Shown here piece after piece: positions 10,924 to 20,600 of a stretch of 64,000 bases of DNA; the first letter of the stretch is position 1; the number at the start of each line of letters is the position of its first letter. The stretch spans positions 36,479,152 to 36,543,151 of the forward strand of contig NW_024609880.1 in NCBI RefSeq assembly GCF_016920785.2. The letters are read 5' to 3'. The translations under genes were made by a program, and so were the position numbers. This DNA comes from Ixodes scapularis (lineage: Eukaryota > Arthropoda > Arachnida > Ixodida > Ixodidae). The notes below the pieces were generated by a model. That model saw only the letters and a list, made by a program, of their open reading frames with translations, ran no database searches and was not told the DNA's origin.

Positions 10924-11549
10924 AACTGATCCACAAATTAGAGCTTGGAAAGTGCGGTGAACGAAATTATTCAAGCACATTGAGGTGCTCATGTTGCCGC
11001 TGGATGTAATAATAATCATCTTTATTTTGACGTGTCCACGCACACATCACGAAGCCTCAGGACAATCAAGGCGAGAGTGATAAGGCATGGCCTCGTCGTC
11101 CTTTATTTTATCCTTTTTACTGTCTGCTCAAGTCGCAGAGCCACAGCTCATACATCACATATAAAACACACGGAGTTTCTCTACAGACATGGTGACAGAA
11201 TCATCCGCGGACAGGCCTCAAGCCGTGTTCGAATTAAGCGGGTTTGCTTCGAACATATACGTATTTCGAACATGTCTGGAGACGGTCTCTGTATGACCAA
11301 TGTGACAGGATAGAGGAAAGAAACTCGGCTCAGACAGTGTTTGCATACTTTTTGTAATGATGCATTAGCAGTGTCTCCGCCGCTTAATTAAGACACCAAT
11401 ATGACGTCGAAGACGTGCACGTAATCGAGAGAGAAAAGAAGTCGACTTTTGTGGAGGCACCACGATGCGGTACACTTGCACAATAGGATCATCAAAATTA
11501 TCGTCTCGATTAAAAAATATATATATATCGTTTTTTTTCCTTTAAGCAG
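10922..11549. other. Non-coding stretch before a possible exon
   Basis: No gene recognised. It ends in a pyrimidine tract and AAGCAG at 11541-11549, which would serve as a splice acceptor for the following open frame. Confidence 0.4.
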
Positions 11550-11873
11550 TTGGGTTTCTTCCGCCGCCAGCAACGCGAGGCCCTGGAACGGCTGCTGAAG
11601 GAGGAACAGGATCAGAACGAGTGGAACGAGTTCATGGTCACCGAGGCCGAGGTCGAAGCAGAGAAGGAGTACTTCCGCAAGAGCATGATGGTCGGCGTCG
11701 AGGACTTTAACCTAGAAGACTTCAAGGGCGGACCAGGAGCGGCCTTCGAGCCTGAACTGGACTCCGCGACCACCGACGAGAAAGCGGTGGAGTTCGCCAA
11801 CTGTAGTTACAGGCTTACAGCAGTCCGTCTCCTCCGCAAATGTAAAAATACTCCACCATCGGAGATATTATGA
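11550..11873 (+). CDS. Possible internal or terminal exon, family unknown
   Basis: An open frame of 107 codons starts directly after a pyrimidine tract and CAG, and ends at a TGA at 11871-11873. The N-terminal half is highly charged and probably helical (LLKEEQDQNEWNEF, then EAEVEAEKEYF). An acidic, glycine- and proline-containing segment follows. From about residue 80 the sequence (SYRLTAVRLLRKC) looks less protein-like, so the true exon may end earlier, perhaps at a weak GT near 11805. Codon usage is GC-rich and resembles that of the confirmed exons. I do not recognise the family. No upstream partner exon was found, so it could belong to a gene starting outside the window or be a gene fragment. 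A SINE follows directly. Confidence 0.4.
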   Translation: MGFFRRQQREALERLLKEEQDQNEWNEFMVTEAEVEAEKEYFRKSMMVGVEDFNLEDFKGGPGAAFEPELDSATTDEKAVEFANCSYRLTAVRLLRKCKNTPPSEIL

Positions 11874-12290
11874 TGGCCACCTTGGTGGCTCCGAGGCAAA
11901 GCACCGGCCTATATGGATCCCCAGCCGGCGGCTTCGAATCCTGGCCGAGGTGCCCGCAATCGGATGGAGGCTGATTGCGGGGAAGGCGCCGTTTGTAGTG
12001 TCCTGTTTGGACACCCCTTTAAGGGGTGTCCAAACAGGACACTACAAAACGCACGACTCCGACAAATCGTGAAAATTGAAGCGGACGCGCCCGCTTCAAG
12101 CACGATTTGTCGGAGTCGTGCGTTTTGTAGTATCCTGTTTGGACACCCTATAACCGAGCTTTCGGTTGCACGTCAAAAGATCCCCACCCCAGGTGGTCCA
12201 AATTAGTCCTCAGTCCTCCGCTGGGGCGTGCCAGATGCACGTCGTTGGTTCGGCACGTAAAACCCCAAATTTGACTTTGATTAGGCATAT
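11874..12290 (+). mobile_element. Ruka-like tRNA-derived SINE with nested hairpins
   Basis: CGGCTTCGAATCCTGGCCG at about 11930-11948 is a strong B box of a tRNA promoter. The distal part (CCCAGGTGGTCCAAATTAG, then CGGCACGTAAAACCCCAAAT) resembles the 3' body of the Ruka SINE described from ticks; that match is from memory. The middle is interrupted by nested inverted repeats at 11996-12154. Transcription, if any, would be by RNA polymerase III. Confidence 0.6.
11996..12154. repeat. Nested inverted repeats
   Basis: The segment TAGTGTCCTGTTTGGACACC occurs three times: forward, immediately inverted, and forward again with one change (TAGTATCC). Between the second and third copies, GCACGACTCCGACAAATCGTG is also present with its inverse around a GC-rich loop near 12090. 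The result is two hairpins in series. Confidence 0.85.
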
Positions 12291-12545
12291 CTGTGAAGTT
12301 CTAAAAAGTCCTGTACCAGAATTTCTTTCGCCAAACTGTTCCACGTTCAGACTTTTTTTTTTTTTTTTTTTTAAGACAGGGGAAGGGGGTGGGGATATCT
12401 TTTTTGCAATTGAAAAATCATTTTATTATTTTCTTTTCCCAATCTGCGAATTTCGAGAGTACCGAAGGAACGAGGTAGATAATAAGAAAGGAAAACCGCT
12501 TTGAGGGGAGGGAAGGTAAGAAGTGTGCAAAGTTGGCTGGTTTTC

Positions 12546-12641
12546 AGGGCCGTAACCAAAGGGGGGGGGGGGGGGGGGGGGAGGGGGGTTCTGACCCCCC
12601 CCCCCCCCCCCCCCCGAAATTTTTTTCTGGGTACGGCCCTG
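12546..12641. mobile_element. Short inverted-repeat element with poly-G/poly-C core
   Basis: The ends are CAGGGCCGTAACC and GGTACGGCCCTG, enclosing a long G run and a long C run. A related half-copy with CCGAAATTTTTTTCTGGGTACG lies at about 12937-12983. Homopolymer lengths in an assembly are unreliable. Confidence 0.6.
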
Positions 12642-13084
12642 GTCGGTAAAAGGGTTGATAACTGGGCTAGTTGGTCTTTTCTGTCCCTTCTCTCTTCCTC
12701 ATACGTGTGCGCTAATGCCGTTAATATGTCAAACCCTGGTCGGTGCACTTGCAGCCAGCCGATTTTAATCTCCACCTCTGCGCATGCGCAGTGGCACCGG
12801 TCGGCTACCGGGTACCAAACCGGGACCGGTTCTTCGGTTTGCTATAACTCTCCATTATATGCCAACGATGCACATGATTCATAGGCGAAAATAAGACAAT
12901 AGACATTTTCAAAATGGCCGCCGTTGTCCCCGAAAACTCCCCCCCCCCCCCTTCCCCCGAAATTTTTTTCTGGGTACGTCCCTGCTGGTTTTGCACCCTC
13001 TTTGTGAATGTAAGTGTCCACAAGTATCATCATCATAAATGAGAGATCTCACCCACAGCGTGCAACATATATACACCGTTCACC

Positions 13085-13184
13085 NNNNNNNNNNNNNNNN
13101 NNNNNNNNNNNNNNNNNNNNNNNNNNNNNNNNNNNNNNNNNNNNNNNNNNNNNNNNNNNNNNNNNNNNNNNNNNNNNNNNNNNN
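13085..13184. other. Assembly gap (100 N)
   Basis: Exactly 100 unresolved bases, the usual placeholder for a gap of unknown size. The right edge coincides with the first base of a TIR (TAGGGTTCCGTGTTT), so the gap probably hides the target-site duplication and any sequence beyond it. Confidence 0.98.
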
Positions 13185-13962
13185 TAGGGTTCCGTGTTTC
13201 CAGATAAATCTAAAAAAATCCGAAAAACACTCGCCGCTAAATTTTCCCCCAATTCGGATTTATCCGGAAAACTCAGAATTTCGAGGTCACAGCGACAAAA
13301 TAAGCATAAAAAAAGACAGAGTTTTACAACTAAACTTTAATTAATAATAATTGGGGGTTGTGTGGATATTTATACAGTGTGCACCCTTTCAAAGTCACGA
13401 GTCACTCGCTGTAGATGAGAAATTTAACCAGTGCAGTACAACCACTAGCCTGGAGTCTTTAACGTGCACCTCACAGTAGTGATACACTATCGCACGCCGG
13501 TACGATGCTCATCCAGATCGAAACAGGCAGGGGTGGGGATTGAGCCCAGGATCCCTGGGTTCTGCAGCGCGAGCTTTCGCTCCACATGCCCCGAGCTGGT
13601 GTGAGCTAGCCCACTCAGCCACCGATTCCCCCCATTAAACTTTATAAGAGCACAAACTCAGTGGTCCCGAGGAGATTTCACTTATGTTTCCTTTGAAATC
13701 TAACTACTGACAAAATGGGCTTCCCTTTTAGCACGTCAAGGTTCCTTCAGGACAATCGGTGATGGTACCTTATTTATTTCGTTCATGAAATTTCTGAATT
13801 TTTTTTTTTTATTTCACTGAGTAAAATAAGCTTTGAATTTCAAAGAATTGGGAATGTAACAAGAATAAACTATGGTTAACCCCAAATCCCTAGCAAAAAA
13901 ACAAACTCGAAAAACACCCTCCGCATTTCACGAGAAATAATCTCCAAAAACACGGAATCCTA
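13185..13962. mobile_element. hAT-like element with TAGGGTTCC ends, left flank lost in gap
   Basis: The left end TAGGGTTCCGTGTTT is matched by the right end AAACACGGAATCCTA. The eight bases after the right end (CCTATAAC) should recur left of the element, but that position is in the gap. A SINE is nested inside at 13371-13632. There is no transposase frame. It begins 241 bp downstream of the HSD17B8 stop codon and may supply its polyadenylation region. Confidence 0.62.
13371..13632 (-). mobile_element. tRNA-derived SINE, family S1, copy 3
   Basis: On the minus strand it begins GGGGGAATCGGTGGCTGAG. An A box TGGCTGAGTGG and a B box GGGCTCAATCCCC follow at tRNA-like spacing after a short insertion. 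A shared tail includes GTTGTACTGCACTGG. It is the clearest copy of the family here and is nested inside a hAT-like element. Confidence 0.75.
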
Positions 13963-14203
13963 CCTATAACCATTCCGAGTTCAAATGGGGCGATTTTACT
14001 AATGGCTTGCACAACATTAACTTGACCGACATCCTGAATTCTCTAAACAGGGAAACCTTTTTTAAAAATAAGAGTCACCCCCATCCTTGGACCAGTCTTC
14101 AACACAACTCAAGACATGCATCCACTCCGAGGGGTCGTCTTCCTTTCCTAGCCCCTCTTCCCAAAGGCAACGTCGGTAAAAGGTTACGTCCGACCGAGCG
14201 ACC

Positions 14204-14605
14204 TCACATGAACATTCCCCCGGTGACTTCCAACACGGAACCCGTCACGTAGGAGCTCCTTGGTGAACAGAGGAACAGGACGGCCTCAGCCACTTCCTCC
14301 GGCGTTCCTTTTCGCCCCAGGGGAATGCAGGGTAACAACTTGGCCATGACCCTTTCTGGCACCTGGGCCACCATGGGAGTGTCGATGAAGCCAGGCATGA
14401 CCGCATTGCAGCGGATGTTGTGCCTCGCAAGTTCGAGGGCAACCGTCTTGGTGAATCCCACGACTCCCGCCTTGGAGGCGGCGTAGTTGCTCTGACCCAT
14501 GTTGCCGGTCTTGCCGATGATGCTCGAAAGGTTCACAATGGATCCCTCCTGGACATTCTGTGACACCATCTCGCGTGCAGCGGCCTGCGTCACCAGGTAG
14601 GTGCC
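14204..14605 (-). CDS. HSD17B8: HSD17B8 gene 1, exon 3 (terminal coding exon)
   Basis: 134 codons including TGA. It opens GTYLVTQAAAREMV and holds Ser151, Tyr164 and Lys168, the PGF-IDTP substrate-loop segment, and the C-terminal YVTGSVLEVTGG. The acceptor reads CGCAG on the minus strand. No canonical AATAAA lies within 400 bp downstream; the nearest on this strand is at about 13771-13776, inside a transposon. Confidence 0.92.
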   Translation of the reverse strand, partial: GTYLVTQAAAREMVSQNVQEGSIVNLSSIIGKTGNMGQSNYAASKAGVVGFTKTVALELARHNIRCNAVMPGFIDTPMVAQVPERVMAKLLPCIPLGRKGTPEEVAEAVLFLCSPRSSYVTGSVLEVTGGMFM

Positions 14606-17600
14606 CTGCGAGGATGAAATGTCGGTGAGACTGACGTATGGATGACAAAAAACAGGGATGAAACTCATGAGATACACGGGAGCAGCTGAAACAGCTCTTT
14701 TGGAGCAGGTTGGGACCAGCTAAAACTACATTCTGGAGCAGGCTAGGAGCAGCTCAGATCAGTTTTCACTGCACTTCAGCTTGTGTCTTCGACAAGCACG
14801 GGAGCAATTTCAATTGTGCTTAGCAGCACAGATGAACATTAGTGGTGAGGGACCTAGGTAGATGGGATAACAGTGTAACAGATGAGAAAACTTGAAACTT
14901 TGTGAGCCTTAACGAGAACCAAAAAGCAAGTACCATATATTTCTGACGATAGTGTCCTTGATATTTTCTGAGTGGCTTTGAGCTACTCAAAATGCAAACC
15001 AGCACTCCTTATCGCACAACCCACACGTGCTCGACATAGTAATTACTAATTACATGTGCGAACCACGTGACGCGCGTAAGCAATGGACGTGCAGTTGCGC
15101 GGAGGAACAGGGCAACAAATTTCGAGTTTATCCTATTGTGCAACTCAATATTGAACCAGCACACTACGATTAATGGAGCTATTGTATTCAAAGTGATAAG
15201 CAGGAGCAAGGTTAAAGTATGCCGAGCAGATCTACCGCTCGCGTGAAAGCTGCTGGCCGGCAAGGTCTCGGATCGGACCGCGTTTCAGTTCTATTCAATA
15301 ATGATTTACCTAGCGGGAATGCGGTTCCAACCTTTAACGATGAAGTTCTGAAAGGAATCTTTTGTTCGTTTGTTTTTAACTGGCTGACGTCCGGATCCCA
15401 GGCCGCAGAGCCTCAGGCAATCTGACACTTAACGACTCGACCTCACCTCGGCCAACTTGCTTAACTGCTTATGGTTGAAGAATAACAATCCAGTCGCAGG
15501 TGGTGTAGCGCTTGGAATCCGACCCCAGAGTTTTTTTGTGCACTTCCAACTCGGGATACACAGGGAGAATAAACAGAACAAAGGATTGCAAGGTCGATCA
15601 AGCTAAACGCATTGATTGTTGCCATTCGAGTCGATAGAAACCGAAACCAAGACAAAAACAATTTTTTTGGCGCATGTTTTACGATTTTTTGCATAATGGC
15701 ACGAGGTTGGCTGTGGCGAAGTTTCCGCAACATGGCGCAGGATGGCACAGACAAATGCGCCTAGCGCAAAATGATGCAAATGGCACAGCCGTTCCACCCC
15801 TGAGAAAAGACACGTCAAACACTGTTCTGTCCTGTGCATGGCACACAAGTGAAGGAGAGGAAGAAATAAGGCAAGGTGTGAGGGAGTGATCACATGTACG
15901 ACAAAGCTCCACCCCCCCACACCTGCTCCTCGATCCAGAGCATGCATCATCTTGGACGTGGGTTCATTGTTTGTTGAAATGTGTCTGGTAGTTGTTAGTC
16001 GACAAAAAAACAATGTACCCTTTAAAGTCTTTCTCCTTCCTGTACTTGTAGGCTCAGTAGTTGGTGGAAAAAAAATAGAAGATTTAACAAAAACCATAGG
16101 AGAGGTAAAACAACCGTGGTTTGAACTAGCAGACGATGCTTGCGTTCCGCGCCTGACCCTGAGGTCACTGCTCCCTAAGCTGGAGGAGCAGACGACGATT
16201 TTGCTTACTCTGATTGGATGGAGACAGTGGGTAGAGACGAAGGCAGTTAGCCTTTGTGTCAACTCACTATCCTTCTAATCGGAGCTCAGGCCTTTGATGT
16301 CTCCAAACCCTCCGCACAAGAAGCAGATGAACTGGCATGTTCTCCGCATATATGAATGTTTCATCTAATCCTGGTTACTGAGTATCTTTTTTTATAGTGT
16401 TGAAGGAGTGCCAACTTGCCTCATTTTTTTTTCGCTTTGATTGGACCTTACTAGCCTTCATGCATGTCCATTTGTTTATTTTTATCCGACACCTCTAATC
16501 TTATACAAAGCTACAAGGATGCATCAGTTTCCAATAAGGATGGGGGTATAGCCAATGTGACCAGAGATATACCTTCTAGAGCTGGGCATCAATTAAAAAG
16601 TTGAACCCTACTAATTGACACCCTTTAATCGATTAATTGGTTTCATTCATTTATATGCATATTTTTTTTAAGAAGATTGAATTAAAAGTTTTTGCCTTTG
16701 CTGGATAAGTGAAAATATGGTGCTGTGTACGATTTCAGATTTAAATCAACCTTGATGTGTAGTTGAGAACAGTTGAGACAATTACACTCACAAATTATTA
16801 CTTTAGCCAAAGAGGCCAAAAGGTTTGTTGACATTCTCCAGCATTAGCGAACTCCTTTGATTCTTCACAATGGTCCCTGCTGTGATAAATGGGTATTCGT
16901 GCAGTGTTGAGGTGACTGGGACAAGCATAACCTTCTTCAATTGTTTGGAGCTAAAAATTTTGCCCCTACATTTTACTTTAGGTCAGAATGTCACATAAAG
17001 TTGGCCTTCACACAGGTGTACTCGCCCATGTCTGAATGGTGAAAGCATTCAATTTTGACTTTTGTTTGTCAAATTTACCAATTTACCAGCTTAAAAAGAA
17101 TAATTGTGATTAAAGCCTTAAAGAGGCCCAGCAAGGACTGTTGTACTGGTTTTTAATTTGCACCGAACCTGAGCGCAATGAACATAAAAACTTAATGAAA
17201 CTTTTCTTTTCTCGAATTTCGCTTTATTTTAAAAGTTATAGGCAAATTGAAATTACAAAAACCAGCAAAAAATGACCTCCTTCATGACGTCCTGGGTTGC
17301 TTGAGTGGCTGCGAACTAGAGAAAAGGTACTGAGCTCAGCGAGAGCTCACGGCTCTCGCACTCCGTGTCGACGGCGCAAAAGGGCGCCACTAAAGAATGT
17401 TCTGGATAGGCTGTATGCAGCGGGCAGCCAGAGTGGCTCTCATTGCATTTGCTGCGCGATTAAACACTAATTTGGCATGACACTTCATTGGCCACAAATG
17501 ACACCAAACACGGGGTAAAGATCAGTTCAGAATGGGAGCCACTTTGCGCTGCCATACCACGAAACAGCCAAACCGCAAGACAAAGCTGCTCGCCGAAGGC

Positions 17601-20600
17601 CTTGGGAACGCTCGGAGCCAGTCGGATCCTCCAGTCGATACGACCGCAGGGCCACCTGATCCTACTACTTCTTTCTAGCATGCGCTGCTTTTTTTATCGC
17701 TTGGTGGCGGGTATGTCGACGGGTCATTTCTTGTTTCCGTACCTTCTAAACTGCATTTGTTTCTTTTCTGATCTAAAATACTGAACAAAAACTACTTTTA
17801 TAAATAATTGAAACGGTTCGCGCCACTTATATTTTGTATTTTGACTAAAAAAAATGCTTTTAGCGGCTCTAACCAGAAGTAAGCCCAGGACAAAATATGT
17901 GACATATTTTGGCTGGGCTTACTTCTGGTTAGAGCTTTAGGCATTGCGGGTCGCCCTTGTAGGTGGAGGAGGTTTCCACGTCGTCCGGTTAAAATATGAT
18001 GAACTGATATCCAGTGCCCGCTGGGTTGCCCGAACCTCAAAAGACGTGGAAACCGCAAAAAAGGTAGATGCTTAAATATGATTGCAAGGTCCCTTCAAGG
18101 GGCCCTGCAATCATATGTCAGCGTCTACCTTTTTTGCGGTTTCCACGTCTCCTGAGGTTCGGGCAACCCAACAGGCACGGAGAGAGTAACTAAATATCAG
18201 TGCATCATATTTAAACCGGACGACGTGGAAACCTCCTCTACCTACAAGGGCGCCCCGCAGTGCTTAAAGCGCACAATATGTGACGTCTTTGGTCCTGGAC
18301 TTCCTACTGGTCAAAGCCGCTAAAAGCTTATTTTTAGTCGAAATACAAAATATATGTGGCGCGAACCATTTCAATTATTTATAAAAGCAGTTTGTGTTCA
18401 GTATTTTAGATCAGAAAAAAAAACAAATGCAGTTTAGAAAGTACAAAAACAAGAAATGACCCATCGACATACCCGCCACCAAGCGGTGGAAAAGGCGGCG
18501 CATACTAGAAAAGTGCAGTGGGATCAGGCACCAACGAGCGACGAGCGTAGAAAGGTCCCGGATGTATGCAGCAGCACTGCGGTCGTATGGACTGGAAGAT
18601 CCGACCGGTTCTGAGCGTTCCCAAGGCCTTCCGCAAACAGCTTTGGCTTGCAGTTTGACCTTTTGGTAGTATGGCAGCATCTGATCAGCATATTGCAACT
18701 AGGTAACAGAATGTAAAAGCTGTGCAAACGAGGTTGAGAAGCCATTTAAAAGACCGCTTGGCACATGAAGGTTCCCGGTTTTGCCACAAGATGGTGTGGG
18801 CAAGCTAGGAAAACTCGTTGTCACATTCAAACTCACTTTGTCTTGAACAGTACACGGTGCCTATACTCCGCGACAACTTTTCTTGGCAATGCATTGGAAG
18901 GTACAGGCATGCGTTCCGTCTCTCACATTGAGTGCAGTAAAGCTGTGCGCGGGCTCTCCTCCTCTTCCCGCTTCCGGGGGGAGGAGGAGAGCCCGCGCAC
19001 ACTCAAAATGGGAGGGGGAACACAGGCCTGTACCTTCCACTGCATTGTCAAGAAAAGTTGTCGCGGAGTATAGTCGACAGGCTGTGACGTCACCTTAGAT
19101 TGCTTTGGCAGAGCGCTATGGATGGCATCGAACAAGCATAACAGCCCTAACAGTGTCATACCTTGAGGTTGACCGTGTTGACACTGTCGAATGCCTCCTC
19201 AGTCATGTCAAGGAGAAAGCTGTCCCGGGTGATCCCGGCACAGTTTACGACAACGCTGACAGGGACGGAGTAAAGCTTCTTGATGTCCCCGAACAAGGTC
19301 TGCACGGAATCTGAGGAGCCTACGTCGACCTCCAGTGCATGATGTTCGTGTGCACCTGAAAATAAATACATGAACACTGTTTGAAATACTGTTAAACTAT
19401 TAACGGTATATTTAGAGGTGTGTTCAAACCAACGTATGAAACTTGATCCACTTCATTCGCATGGCAAAAACGGCTGCCAGGTATGATTTGTAAGCAGTGA
19501 TAGAATGCAGGCGGCAAGCTGGTAATTAATCGACATCTTGTAAACCCTGAGATGGGGTTTACAAGGGAGATGGGGGCCATGTCACTCTGGAGGGCAGTAT
19601 TGCCCTTAGGAACTCGGAGGAACCAATCGAGGGTATTTCTCCTCTGCATGGGAGCTCGTGCACGTTGATGTCCTTGGACATCAAGGATTTATATTATTTT
19701 TTAGATAGCATGTTGTTGCTAGAAAGGGTTAGGAAGCTTTTAGAAAAAAATTTAGTCTCTTTTCAGGCCAAAGTGGGTATCTCGGTAGATGCAGTACTGG
19801 AGCTTCTGACGTGCTATCTGAAGGCAACTGTGCTTAACTTTAATGGTGACTGTTATATACAGCGGAAAGGTGTTTGCATTGGTTTGGCGGCGGCTCCCGT
19901 GTTGACTGAGTTTTATCTGAAAACTCTTGACAAGAAAATAACAGATTTTGTTGGCTCTTTGGGTGGTGAAAGGATTGTGGTTCGGAGGTTTCCTGATGAC
20001 ATCTCGGTTTGTGCTCCGAATCAGCTTTCTGCTACTGAGATCCATGACTTTACTTTGACCGCTGCACCGGAATTGAAATTCACCTCCGAGTCAGTCAAAG
20101 ACAGAAAGTTAAAGTTTTCGGACTTGCAACTATTTAATAAAAAGGGGCTTTGCTGGTCTTAAGGGAGGGAAACTGTCAAAAGGGTTCTTTCTAGATGGAG
20201 GGGTCATCCTAAACTTGTTGAAGGGGAGGTGGCGAGATCTTTAATTGGCAGTGTACTGAAGAAATCTTGTTTTCATTGTGTTGGTAACGCTTTCGGCGTT
20301 CAAATCATACGTTTACTGTCGGCGGGTTATAGTTTAGATTTTATCGTTTCTAGTGCACGTAGACTGCTTGTACGTGCATTGGTGACCGCTGAGAGGGTTC
20401 AAGGTGGAACCTTTGCTGTGATTCCTTATTTTCATGGTTTTTCTCATAGCCTAAAAGCCTTGGGTGCAAAATTTAACTTCAATGTGGTTTTTAAGACGCA
20501 CTTTCGTTTAGACAAACTCACCCCGTTTACCTTCCGACGTGAGGGATGTTGCGGGAAAAAACACAGAGATCCCTCAGTCTCCTGTGTCGCAGAGGCGGTC

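Noticed and set aside
15603..16278. Paired 219- and 130-codon frames on opposite strands
   Set aside because: No recognisable domains, unusual composition, and mutual overlap on both strands. No splice context linking them to neighbouring exons.
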